From NCBI GenBank assembly GCA_006969745.1, contig CP030886.1:2701234-2765233 (forward strand): a stretch of DNA of 64,000 nucleotides, written 5' to 3'. Shown here piece after piece: positions 52,227 to 59,395 of this stretch (positions within the stretch are counted from its first letter, which is position 1; each line of letters starts with the position of its first letter). The notes under the pieces are model-generated. The model made no database searches. It was not told the DNA's origin and saw nothing but the letters and a program-made list of their open reading frames with translations. The translations under genes were made by a program, and so were the position numbers. Source of the stretch: Cytophagaceae bacterium. Lineage in GTDB: Bacteria; Bacteroidota; Bacteroidia; Cytophagales; Cyclobacteriaceae.

Positions 52227-52454
52227 TTATTTGCAGGCCACTAAAAATGAATTTTTTAAATGTGTACCAATTTGTGTCTCATTTTGTGTACCAATTTTTA
52301 ATGCTCGATGGTAGGATTCGACACGTTTTCCTCGTTGTTCAATCTCATCTTCCAGCCTCTCAAAAATGGGTAAAAATTGCTCTCCACATGTCGCAATAAT
52401 CTTAGCGCACTCATTTCTAGCGCTTATTATTTCATCCAAATTGAGTTCTTTCAT
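52227..52454 (-). CDS. Small helical hypothetical protein
   Basis: 75 residues from the ATG at 52454, which has AAGGA eight bases upstream; a Met five codons earlier lacks such a signal. The body, MKELNLDEIISARNECAKIIATCGEQFLPIFERLEDEIEQRG, is a helical small domain. The last residues (GTQNETQIGTHLKNS) are encoded by the second set of integrase repeats, so the repeat array overlaps its 3' end. It may be real with a repeat-altered tail. Confidence 0.55.
   Translation of the reverse strand: MKELNLDEIISARNECAKIIATCGEQFLPIFERLEDEIEQRGKRVESYHRALKIGTQNETQIGTHLKNSFLVACK
52261..52292 (+). repeat. Triple 8-bp arm-type repeats, second set
   Basis: TGTGTACC, TGTGTCTC and TGTGTACC start at 52261, 52273 and 52285, the same 12-bp period and order as the set 231 bp upstream. 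Confidence 0.6.
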
Positions 52455-52601
52455 TGGCAAATCCTTCATTTTATATAATGAATTCGAATCCTTGATTAGG
52501 ACTATTTCTAAGAGGCTTGATCCTCTTAGACGTAATGTCTGATAGAAATAATTGCAATTTGGCTAATAACTATTTGTGACCCTTTAAGCCTATGTACGAC
52601 C

Positions 52602-53636
52602 TTATATAGCCCCACTTAAGAGCCTGTCATAGATCACATATCCAAGGCCTAGAATAATAAGTATCAAAACGAACACCCATACTCTAAGCGATCTCAATTG
52701 ACCTTTCCTAACATCAAGTTGATAAGTGATATTTTGGGTAGCTGTTTCCAATTCCTTGTCTTTCTTCGAAAGCTCTTGGTCTCTTCGGTTAATTTCTTGT
52801 TGAAGTCCCTCAATAAGGCTCATTCGCTCATCATACTCTCGGCCTATATTTTGGAGGTAGGTTCCTAATGCGCTTGGGGTTGCTAGGTTTCTATCGGCAA
52901 TTTTCGAAAGCATAACCAGGTCGTCTTGATGCCCTAAAGCGGTTATAAAGGGTTTACGTTGATCAAGGACGGTTTGACACAATGCATCGTTGTCAAAGAC
53001 TTCTAAGCCTGTTCCTCCACCTCGCATAAAGGCAATTAGATCATATTCCTCAAAGTCCATTTCATCCACAAAGGCACTCAGTTGCGAAGCATCTGACAAA
53101 TTGGTTCTTATCATTTCTACAAAGTACTTATCCGTATCTGTAAACTGATCTTCAAAATCTCGGTCAACAATAGATTGATTGCCTGTGATGATGGCAATTC
53201 TGACTTTAAAGCCTTCTTCGAACTGCTCTAAAATGAGCTGCTTAATATCTGTGAACCCTCTTTCAAATCTGGACTTTAGAAGGTCATATTCCTCTTCCTT
53301 GACGAGCTGAACTTCTTTATTTTCCTCGCAAACTTCAAGAGCTTTAAATTGGAGGCCAATATTTGAGTTTTTATCAAATTTCTTCGAGCGATTGATATAG
53401 CCTTTGATAGTATAGTTTTTACCGTCAATTAGCTGTTCTCTTTGTTGTTCATTCAAAAGTAGTGTGAGCTTTAATCCGGTATCTTTAGAGTAAAGGGCAT
53501 CATAATAAATACCACTATATGGCTTAGTACCTATTTGCTGATAGAAGCCTGATAAGGGAAGGACTTTACTATCAAATTTTGTGTTTATACTGTCGCAGTA
53601 GAGACGAATGAACTCGCCTACATCTAATTCTTCCAT
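52602..53636 (-). CDS. Membrane-anchored exonuclease VII large subunit-like protein
   Basis: 344 residues. The N-terminal 105 residues look like an OB fold (IYYDALYSKDTGLKLTLLLNEQQREQLIDGKNYTIKGYI). The centre matches the XseA catalytic domain: RIAIITGNQS, LIAFMRGGGTGLEVF (Arg205, Gly206-208), the GHQDDL motif (His236) and LATPSALGTYL, which align with the GRGGGS, GHETD and APTPSAAAE motifs of XseA. A coiled coil (268-312) leads to one C-terminal membrane helix (319-337). Normal XseA is longer and soluble and works with XseB; none is here. It probably acts on single-stranded DNA at the inner membrane. It lies in line with SSB, toprim and RadC genes. Confidence 0.75.
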   Translation of the reverse strand: MEELDVGEFIRLYCDSINTKFDSKVLPLSGFYQQIGTKPYSGIYYDALYSKDTGLKLTLLLNEQQREQLIDGKNYTIKGYINRSKKFDKNSNIGLQFKALEVCEENKEVQLVKEEEYDLLKSRFERGFTDIKQLILEQFEEGFKVRIAIITGNQSIVDRDFEDQFTDTDKYFVEMIRTNLSDASQLSAFVDEMDFEEYDLIAFMRGGGTGLEVFDNDALCQTVLDQRKPFITALGHQDDLVMLSKIADRNLATPSALGTYLQNIGREYDERMSLIEGLQQEINRRDQELSKKDKELETATQNITYQLDVRKGQLRSLRVWVFVLILIILGLGYVIYDRLLSGAI

Positions 53637-53682
53637 TGCCTAAAGATGGCTCAAATACTTTGATCAAAACAATGGATTTTAA

Positions 53683-53717
53683 AAGGATTTAGGCAGGTAC
53701 TCCAAGCACCTGCCTAA
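53683..53717 (-). terminator. Hairpin terminator after the SSB-like gene
   Basis: TTAGGCAGGT at 53689-53698 pairs perfectly with its complement at 53708-53717 (loop of 9), followed on the minus strand by CCTTTT. It lies 24 bases after the stop at 53742. Confidence 0.6.
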
Positions 53718-53741
53718 TTTATAGTAGATAAGGGTATTTGA

Positions 53742-54170
53742 TTAAGCTGTTTCTAGCTCTTTGGATTTTTCTGCATCTTGAGAATCACTTTTCTTCTTTG
53801 ATGGAAGAACCGCAGTTTCTACTTTTTTTGCGATAATGCTTGTTTCACGTTTCTTAACAGATTGTCCGTCAATCATGACTTCAAAGGCACGATAGCTCAG
53901 CTTACCTTCAATACGAAGTCTTGTTCCAGCTTTGAAAGATTGAAGCTCTCTTTGAAGCCAGGGATCAAAAGCTACGATGTCATGCCTTGTTGATGGATAC
54001 TCCTTTAGCTCACCACTGTCATCTTTGTAAGAATTGGATGTGTAGAGAGATAGAGTAACAAAGCTTTCATTTGTACCTGTGATGGTACGTTCCTCTGCTT
54101 CTGCTCCCGTATTACCGATAAGTATTACAGTGTTGTTGCTTTCACGTTTTTTAGTTTCTTGTTCAGTCAT
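53742..54170 (-). CDS. Single-stranded DNA-binding protein-like OB-fold protein
   Basis: 142 residues from the ATG at 54170, chosen because AAAGGA lies seven bases upstream; the longer open frame runs through hairpins and is not credible. An OB fold begins NNTVILIGNTGAEAEERTITGTNESFVTLSLYTSNSY and continues through ASTRHDIVAF-like and LKAGTRLRIEGKLSYRAFEVM strands. The C-terminus is charged but lacks the usual acidic DDDIPF tail of replicative SSB. It probably protects single-stranded DNA during transfer or replication of the element. Confidence 0.8.
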   Translation of the reverse strand: MTEQETKKRESNNTVILIGNTGAEAEERTITGTNESFVTLSLYTSNSYKDDSGELKEYPSTRHDIVAFDPWLQRELQSFKAGTRLRIEGKLSYRAFEVMIDGQSVKKRETSIIAKKVETAVLPSKKKSDSQDAEKSKELETA

Positions 54171-54248
54171 TTCATTATCCTTTCTTTTTGATGAGTTGAC
54201 TAAAATGGGAAAACTCCCTGTTGCATGAACCCTTGCCAAGCGGCGAGT

Positions 54249-54344
54249 GTCATATCTAACCGCGTTAGCGGTATGACCTCGTTCAAAACTCATGGATCAG
54301 TCCAATAACTTCTCGGGAGACCGCGTTAGCGGCGGTAAGTTATT
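54249..54344. repeat. Two dyad structures sharing CCGCGTTAGCGG
   Basis: First: GTCATA (54249-54254) pairs with TATGAC (54272-54277) around CCGCGTTAGCGG (54260-54271). Second: AATAACTT (54304-54311) pairs with AAGTTATT (54337-54344) and encloses two small hairpins, TCTCGGGAGA and CCGCGTTAGCGG (54321-54332), a cloverleaf-like arrangement. They lie upstream of the SSB-like start. Confidence 0.6.
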
Positions 54345-54398
54345 TGACTTACAGCCGGAGGCATCCATGATTTTGAAATAAGCTGGTTTTGGGGTTCC

Positions 54399-54456
54399 TT
54401 GCATCAGTTGAGCTGATGCAAATTAATGAGCTGTTCATGAGCCTGTGTCATGAACA
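54399..54456. repeat. Two perfect 9-bp hairpins after the toprim gene
   Basis: TTGCATCAG (54399-54407) pairs with CTGATGCAA (54413-54421), and TGTTCATGA (54432-54440) pairs with TCATGAACA (54448-54456). The second touches the stop codon of the gene at 54457. Neither is followed by a T run, so they are not ordinary terminators. Confidence 0.65.
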
Positions 54457-55374
54457 TCAATGACCTAATTGATTGAGTACATCGTTCCAATCACACCCAC
54501 GTTTTGTAGGGCTGTGTCTTCTTAGCTCTCCTGAATATTCAACGTTGCTAATAAGGCGTTCTAAGCGGGTTGTGATCTTATCGCCGCCCTTGTCATTGTC
54601 GGTTGCCAGAATGACTGATTTGACCCAATCAAGCTCTGTGAGGAGGTTTTGAATGATAAGGCCTTGCTTTGATGAGAAGCCACCACAAGTGGCTGTATAG
54701 AACCCTGACTTAAGCCCGTGAATGAGATGATAGCTAATCGCATCAATTGGCGTTTCGGCAATGATCAACGTATCATCATCCATCATTCTATTGGATCGCC
54801 ATAATGTCTTTTCACTACCGCGCACGAAAAGGTCTGTGTTTTCACCTTTAAGCTCAAGGCCACAAATCTTACCTTTTGAGAAATGAGGAAACACGGCGTT
54901 CTTAAATTGATCCTGAAAAACTCGGTTTATAAATCGAGGTGAACGAAGTGTTTCATTTGTAATGCCTCGGCTATGAAGATAAGCATGGTTATAGGCAGGC
55001 TTACAGTAATTGAAAAGCCTTTGTATGCGCTGAGGCTCAAAGCTTTTTTCTTTAAGATACGGCTCGTACTGGTTTGAAATTTCTACGCCCTGACCTAACC
55101 AGCTTTCAAGCTCCCTGCCGATCTGATAAATTGAACGTCCAGTTCTATTTTTAATGAAGTCCAGGATTGTGCCATTATCACTGTCATCGTAAACAGAAAA
55201 GTAAATCCAAGTCCCGTTGCTTTTTGAGATAATGATCTTATCGCTTTTGTCTTTGTGCATGGCGACAGATGTGCGCGTGCTTTTCTTCTTATCAATCTGA
55301 TAGCCGAGATAGGCTGCATATTGTGTAAGATCAATATTTTGTTTTAAGCTCTTGAAATCTAAACTACTAGCCAT
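54457..55374 (-). CDS. DUF3991 / toprim domain primase-like protein
   Basis: 305 residues from the ATG at 55374, which has GGGAG eight bases upstream. The N-terminal half (NIDLTQYAAYLGYQIDKKKSTRTSVAMHKDKSDKIIISKSNGTWIYFSVYDDSDNGTILDFIKNR) is the DUF3991-type zinc-binding-like region. The C-terminal half is a toprim fold: LIIAETPIDAISYHLIHG with the catalytic glutamate, TATCGGFSS, and VILATDNDKGGDKI with the DxD pair. Such proteins on plasmids and conjugative elements are thought to act in replication or in priming of transferred DNA. It overlaps the upstream RadC-like gene by eight bases. Confidence 0.82.
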   Translation of the reverse strand: MASSLDFKSLKQNIDLTQYAAYLGYQIDKKKSTRTSVAMHKDKSDKIIISKSNGTWIYFSVYDDSDNGTILDFIKNRTGRSIYQIGRELESWLGQGVEISNQYEPYLKEKSFEPQRIQRLFNYCKPAYNHAYLHSRGITNETLRSPRFINRVFQDQFKNAVFPHFSKGKICGLELKGENTDLFVRGSEKTLWRSNRMMDDDTLIIAETPIDAISYHLIHGLKSGFYTATCGGFSSKQGLIIQNLLTELDWVKSVILATDNDKGGDKITTRLERLISNVEYSGELRRHSPTKRGCDWNDVLNQLGH

Positions 55375-55837
55375 GATCAATACTCCCATATGCGTCATTC
55401 ATGATTGAGTTATAACCCTCTTCGGTAATGATCAAATGATCTTCCAAATCAATCCGCATCATCTTACCAAGCATTGAAATACGATCTGTAAGGCTTTTAT
55501 CTGCTTGGCTTGGCTGTAAGTTTCCTGTTGGGTGGTTGTGGGCAAGAATGATCTTGTGTGATCTGCGCTTTAAAGCAATTGAAAATACCATTCGTGGGTC
55601 AACAATGGCCTCTGTCATGCCCCCAATTGATATATCTGCAATGGACATGAGGCGAAGTTGATTATCGAGGAGGAGCAGCTTACATTCTTCCACAAGGCCA
55701 ATTTGATCCTTGTTCCAATGTTTGTAGAAAATATTGAATGCCTCTTCAGGGCTATTGGCTTTAGGTCTGTCATTGGCTTTTGTGCGGTTCTTATAAACTA
55801 GCCTTACTTCTTCAAATTGTGTTTTTAAGGGGTTCAT
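55367..55837 (-). CDS. RadC-like JAB domain protein
   Basis: 156 residues, the short form lacking the N-terminal HhH domain. The JAB/MPN+ metal site is intact: the HNHPTGNLQPSQAD motif (His-x-His and Asp) and an upstream glutamate in the strand before it. The sequence style (RPKANSPEEAFNIFYKHW, LLLLDNQLRLMSIADISIGGMTEAIVDPRMVF) is that of RadC homologues common in Bacteroidota mobile elements. Start signal AGAGG six bases before ATG. The molecular activity of RadC proteins is unresolved; element-borne copies are near ssDNA genes. It overlaps the toprim gene and is in the same operon. Confidence 0.85.
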   Translation of the reverse strand: MNPLKTQFEEVRLVYKNRTKANDRPKANSPEEAFNIFYKHWNKDQIGLVEECKLLLLDNQLRLMSIADISIGGMTEAIVDPRMVFSIALKRRSHKIILAHNHPTGNLQPSQADKSLTDRISMLGKMMRIDLEDHLIITEEGYNSIMNDAYGSIDHG

Positions 55838-55859
55838 CTCTACCTCTTATATTGATTTT

Positions 55860-55904
55860 TCGAAAAAGAAGGGAAAGCCCGATCAAATAGAGGCTTTCCC
55901 TTCT
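55860..55904 (-). terminator. Strong rho-independent terminator after the OB-fold gene
   Basis: A 13-bp stem (55867-55879 with 55892-55904, loop of 12) followed on the minus strand by TTTTTCG. It separates the OB-fold gene from the RadC-toprim operon. Confidence 0.85.
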
Positions 55905-55926
55905 GAGTGGGGCGGACGGTAAAAAC

Positions 55927-56418
55927 TTAAGCGGGTATAGCTTCAGCTACCTTCATGGAGGGTTCGTTGTGAGTTTGATCTTGAGGTGGGGTTAAAGCTT
56001 TCTCTTTCTTTAAGACGACATGATAAGCAAAAATTGTGGAGGCTGTTTTCTTGTAGCCTTCGGGGGTATCAAAAGATTTTGTGCTGTCTTCTCCTTTGAG
56101 ATAAATCCAATCCCCCTTCTTAAAGGTCTGGGCTAAATCAAAAGCTTCCTTGAGGTGATAGGAAATCAGCGCATCGAAATAGTTGGTGTTGGTTTTGATC
56201 TCGCCGTCATGCGGGTTTTCAAACTGTTTATTGCACGCGAAACGGAGCTTGACGTACTTGCCCTCTCCAACGACTTCCGCATCCTTAACACAATGGCCGG
56301 ATTTCATGGTTACGTTCGTATCGGAGAACAGTTCCTTATTAGCTGGAACTTGCTGGTTCTCGGATTTGGACTTTTCTGTTTGTTTGGGTTTTTCAACCTG
56401 AGGTTTAGTCTTGGGCAT
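55927..56418 (-). CDS. Second OB-fold ssDNA-binding-like protein
   Basis: 163 residues from the ATG at 56418, with AAGGA in a suitable place upstream. A proline- and lysine-rich N-terminal tail (residues 1-35) precedes an SSB-like OB fold: GHCVKDAEVVGEGKYVKLRFACNKQF, NYFDALISYHLKEAFDLAQTFKKGDWIYLKGEDS and ASTIFAYHVVLKK. It differs from the other SSB-like protein of this cluster. It could be a partner in a heteromer or specialised for transferred DNA. It is followed by a strong terminator, so forms its own transcription unit. Confidence 0.7.
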   Translation of the reverse strand: MPKTKPQVEKPKQTEKSKSENQQVPANKELFSDTNVTMKSGHCVKDAEVVGEGKYVKLRFACNKQFENPHDGEIKTNTNYFDALISYHLKEAFDLAQTFKKGDWIYLKGEDSTKSFDTPEGYKKTASTIFAYHVVLKKEKALTPPQDQTHNEPSMKVAEAIPA

Positions 56419-56547
56419 AGTGAGGTTTCCTTTTGGGTTTAAGGTTAGGGTCTCATCAAAAGATGAGGGCATTCACTCGCTAAGAGTATTTCTCATGCGA
56501 GCAAAATCTTGCTATGAAGTTATTTTAAGGTGATTGTTTTAATCGCT

Positions 56548-56859
56548 TTAGCGATAGTTTTGAGCGCTTCTTGAAGCGATGGAGACCATATCAAGCTCGT
56601 CAATATTGTCATTGGTTTGTAAGTGGTCCAGAACGTCATTAGTATATTCATCGAGAACATCGTCCCAAGGCAGCTCTGCGTTTCCGGTTATTTTCTGGAC
56701 TTCTGAGAAGACACTAGCTGATTTGGAGCACACATCAAACAAATGCTCATCATCGTGGCTGTATCGAACGTTCTCATCCATTTCAGAGACACAATCTTGA
56801 GATTGGAAAAAGTTGGCGTGCATTTTCGCGGCGATTTCGCCGTAATAAAGGTTACTCAT
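56548..56859 (-). CDS. Small acidic hypothetical protein
   Basis: 103 residues from the ATG at 56859, with CAGGAG nine bases upstream; a Met 18 codons earlier lacks a signal. Acidic and helical (DENVRYSHDDEHLFDVCSKSASVFSEVQKI, DDVLDEYTNDVLDHLQTNDNIDELDMVSIASRSAQ), not recognised. It lies in line with the OB-fold gene, about 130 bases upstream of it. Small acidic proteins beside HTH regulators in elements can be anti-restriction or DNA mimics; here this is only a possibility. Confidence 0.55.
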   Translation of the reverse strand: MSNLYYGEIAAKMHANFFQSQDCVSEMDENVRYSHDDEHLFDVCSKSASVFSEVQKITGNAELPWDDVLDEYTNDVLDHLQTNDNIDELDMVSIASRSAQNYR

Positions 56860-56964
56860 TGCTGAACACTCCTGTAACGATGTTTGGGGGGAAATCTGGG
56901 AAAGGGTTTCCATCAGATTATGTATTTATCTTATGACAATACTTTGGTATAGTCAAGAAAAAAA

Positions 56965-56981
56965 TACAACCGAGGGTTGTA
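56965..56981. promoter_or_regulatory. Inverted repeat in the intergenic region 56860-57158, possible operator
   Basis: TACAACC, GAG, GGTTGTA: 7-bp arms with a 3-base centre. It lies about 105 bases before the start at 56859 and could be an operator or small hairpin. Nothing else was recognised in this 299-base gap. Confidence 0.4.
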
Positions 56982-57158
56982 ATCGTTATTCAGCGCGCTT
57001 TATCAGTGCGCTCGAAAATGCATATCGTGGTATTTTACGGGTAGGAAGCGGAGGGAAAATTGTAAAGAGACAACACCATCACTTGGATGGATGCGAAGCG
57101 GGGGATGCCTCTTTACGTACGCATATTTAAATATTTACGCTCTCAATGCAATAGCTTC

Positions 57159-57437
57159 TTATGTTTTGATGTCCTTGAAGAAATCATGGTAGTTCACCTT
57201 ATGGGCATCAAGCAGTCTTAACAGTGTTGAAATTTTAAAATCATGCCCGGTCTCCAAACGCCAATATTGCTTCATACTGAAGCCATGCTCATTCGCAAAG
57301 TCTTCATGGCTTGTATAGCCAGCTTTAATCCTTAAATCCCTTATATGCCTTCCTAACGCTTCTAAACGTTCTTTTTTCTCTACGTCATCCATGACTGAAA
57401 GCTCTTGAAAAAGCTTATTTATAATTACGTCATGCAT
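57159..57437 (-). CDS. XRE-family HTH transcriptional regulator
   Basis: 92 residues. The helix-turn-helix is LGRHIRDLRIKAGYTSHEDFANEHGFSMKQYWRLETGHDFKISTLLRLLDAH, a clear XRE domain, with a short N-terminal helix. The start codon lies inside a perfect palindrome, and a related dyad lies 42 bp away, so autorepression is likely. It is divergent from the exported protein gene at 57584 and probably also controls it. Confidence 0.88.
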   Translation of the reverse strand: MHDVIINKLFQELSVMDDVEKKERLEALGRHIRDLRIKAGYTSHEDFANEHGFSMKQYWRLETGHDFKISTLLRLLDAHKVNYHDFFKDIKT

Positions 57438-57443
57438 GACGTA
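57426..57443. promoter_or_regulatory. Operator 1: perfect 18-bp palindrome over the regulator start
   Basis: TACGTCATGCATGACGTA is perfectly self-complementary and contains the regulator's ATG (57435-57437). Likely binding site of the XRE protein itself. Confidence 0.65.
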
Positions 57444-57467
57444 TAATTCACTGGATTTAGTTATATT

Positions 57468-57485
57468 TACGTCAGTTATGACGTA
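57468..57485. promoter_or_regulatory. Operator 2: related 18-bp dyad
   Basis: TACGTCA, GTTA, TGACGTA: the same 7-bp arms as operator 1, 42 bp away (four helical turns), suggesting cooperative binding. Confidence 0.6.
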
Positions 57486-57528
57486 CAGCTAAATTGAATT
57501 AACCCCCTAGAACAATGACATATTTTGC

Positions 57529-57558
57529 TTGCAATCGAGAGTTGATCTGTGGTATTCT
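57529..57558 (+). promoter_or_regulatory. Possible sigma70-like promoter for the exported protein gene
   Basis: TTGCAA (57529-57534), 18-base spacer, TATTCT (57553-57558), 26 bases before the ATG at 57584. Operator 2 lies about 44 bp upstream. Confidence 0.35.
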
Positions 57559-57583
57559 GAGCCACTTGAATAAAGGAAAAGCC

Positions 57584-58126
57584 ATGAATGCTTTGAAAAA
57601 AACAGCAATAGGACTATCAATGATCGCCATGTCTGCATTTGGCGATAAGGCGTTTTCACAAAGCAATGACAACCTTTTGGCGTTTAATTCCGAAGCAAAA
57701 AAGACAGAAATCAAAGCCACTGCAAAACCTTTAAATGCCCCTGTTGTGAAGCAGGGTGATTTTAATGATGTTTATGAAGCTTCGAAAGGTAAAAGGCTTG
57801 CTATTCATGTCTATGGTGGTGAAAAAGGTGATCGCTCGGCAGAAGAAAACGCAAAGATTTTAGCCAATGCCTTTGCAGATCGTCGCTTTACAGATAAGCC
57901 CATGTATATCACAGCGACTTATGAGGAATCTGGTAAAGATCAGGTTACGGCTGTGGCTATTTATATGGATGGTGTTCGTTACTCTAAGGCAGGTACATCC
58001 GCTTTCTTACCACGTCAAGTGGGAGGAGCGATTGATGTTATTGCAGAAGAATTTGTTGATGAACACGGCAACCACCTTGTTATACCGGAGGGTGTAACAC
58101 CTACGATTGTGGCAAGCTTGAATTAA
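57584..58126 (+). CDS. Unknown exported protein
   Basis: 180 residues from the ATG at 57584, with AAAGGA seven bases upstream; the 23-codon upstream extension lacks a start signal. A signal peptide (KKTAIGLSMIAMSAFGDKAFSQ) is followed by a mixed alpha/beta domain with GKRLAIHVYGGEKGDRSAEENAKILANAFADRRF and PMYITATYEESGKDQVTAVAIYMDG. No cysteines in the mature part. I recognise no family. Divergent from the XRE gene and behind its operators, so probably under its control. Its stop is three bases from the convergent gene at 58129. Confidence 0.65.
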   Translation: MNALKKTAIGLSMIAMSAFGDKAFSQSNDNLLAFNSEAKKTEIKATAKPLNAPVVKQGDFNDVYEASKGKRLAIHVYGGEKGDRSAEENAKILANAFADRRFTDKPMYITATYEESGKDQVTAVAIYMDGVRYSKAGTSAFLPRQVGGAIDVIAEEFVDEHGNHLVIPEGVTPTIVASLN

Positions 58127-58128
58127 TT

Positions 58129-58965
58129 TTATCCAAATGGATTAGGCGAAGACGGCGCACTTGAGAATGGATCGGGTGCGCTTTTTTCTTGCTCTAAATC
58201 AAAAGGATTGGCCATTTCATTGTTAGCTGCAACATTAAATGGATCGGTTAGTCCTGTTTGAAGTGGATTTTCAATTTTGTCTTGAATGGTATCATTAAAG
58301 CTTAAAATCTCACCTTCTTTTGCAAACTCGCTATTAAGATCATCTCTTACTTCTGAAAATGATCTATTGAAGTCAATACCTTCTATATCACTTTTACTGA
58401 TCAATTCCTGGAGTCTGAGCTTTTGATCATCGGTAAGACCATGTTTTTCATCATAGTCTCTTGAGAGTTCTATGATCTCATGTTTCAGCGTGGCTTGCGT
58501 GAATTTTTCCTGCTCAACGTAACCTTCTGCTAAATGTGAGGCTTCTTCCCAATCCATCTTATGAACTTCATCCGGATTACGATGGTAATCCTGAATGAGG
58601 ATTTGTTGTAAGGTGGCGAGATCATGATTTTTTAAGGCCTCATTCAAGCGGTTTTCCCGGTCTCGACTGGAATTATATTCATCGATTTTGTTCTGAATAT
58701 TTGAAAGTAAATCATCAAAAGCTTTATCACCATCCTGTAAGAGTTTGAGGGTTTCATCATACTCTTGCTTGCGCTTTAGCTCTAATTGCTGCTTGGTATC
58801 AGTTGTTTTGGTAAATCCAGCTTTTTCTATAAGGTTATCACCACCATAGATTTTCTTATGGTTGTCTGCCGCATCCTCAGTGAAAGTAAAGAGATTGTGC
58901 TCACCCTTTTGTTTTTCCAGGATGTCCTCTTTGTCGACTGGTGTATTGTTGTCATGCTTTGACAT
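58129..58965 (-). CDS. Long helical hypothetical protein with proline-rich NPF tail
   Basis: 278 residues from the ATG at 58965, preceded by GGAGGGG. Highly charged helical body (about 20-230, with KQQLELKRKQEYDETLKLLQDGDKAFDDLLSNIQNKIDEY), probably a coiled coil. The C-terminal 50 residues are low complexity with repeated DPF/NPF tripeptides (TDPFNVAANNEMANPF, PDPFSSAPSSPNPFG). No signal peptide. Unrecognised; such tails can mediate protein contacts. It stands alone on the minus strand, with 188 bases to the next gene. Confidence 0.6.
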   Translation of the reverse strand: MSKHDNNTPVDKEDILEKQKGEHNLFTFTEDAADNHKKIYGGDNLIEKAGFTKTTDTKQQLELKRKQEYDETLKLLQDGDKAFDDLLSNIQNKIDEYNSSRDRENRLNEALKNHDLATLQQILIQDYHRNPDEVHKMDWEEASHLAEGYVEQEKFTQATLKHEIIELSRDYDEKHGLTDDQKLRLQELISKSDIEGIDFNRSFSEVRDDLNSEFAKEGEILSFNDTIQDKIENPLQTGLTDPFNVAANNEMANPFDLEQEKSAPDPFSSAPSSPNPFG

Positions 58966-59152
58966 TTTCCCCTCCATCCAAATTGGCAAACTGCACCAAA
59001 AGGATAAAGTAAGTGTGCCATAAAATGATGAAGTCTATCTTAATTATGGAAAAGCATTTTAGATAAATTAAAGAAGCATTTAGCTCAAATTTTATCTATT
59101 TCTATCCTACCGAAAATCTGAGATTATAAGAGATCAGACAAAGGGGCTTCTT

Positions 59153-59395
59153 ATGCGCATCAAAAAAGGGTATGTAGAAATCACAGATGAAATTATTGAG
59201 CAAATTCAATCACATATAGATAGAACTGGCATAGGACCTCAAGCTGCTCTAAAAGGTCGAACCTTAGAGAAACGTCAGGGCTTAACATCGGGGATTATTT
59301 ATCAATGGCTAAATGGCCGTAACAAAACGGGTAGGAAATCGCATATCGAACTAGCTCTTAAACTCTGGATTAAAATTCCCACGAAGAATAGCTGA
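59153..59395 (+). CDS. Small HTH-like protein
   Basis: 80 residues with AAAGGGG in front of the ATG. The sequence VEITDEIIEQIQSHIDRTGIGPQAALKGR followed by GLTSGIIYQWLNGRNKTGRKSHIELALKLW resembles small HTH proteins I associate with alphaproteobacterial genomes (a wHTH with a conserved WLNGR). Probably DNA binding; the target is unknown. Last gene of the Shine-Dalgarno enclave, its stop one base from the convergent restriction gene. Confidence 0.6.
   Translation: MRIKKGYVEITDEIIEQIQSHIDRTGIGPQAALKGRTLEKRQGLTSGIIYQWLNGRNKTGRKSHIELALKLWIKIPTKNS

Noticed and set aside
54171..54293. Upstream extension of the SSB-like gene
   Set aside because: The extra 41 residues are translated from hairpin DNA, and a good Shine-Dalgarno sequence precedes the ATG at 54170.
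56933..57130. 65-codon plus-strand frame in the gap before the XRE gene
   Set aside because: No start signal, no recognisable domain, and it runs through an inverted repeat; treated as noncoding.
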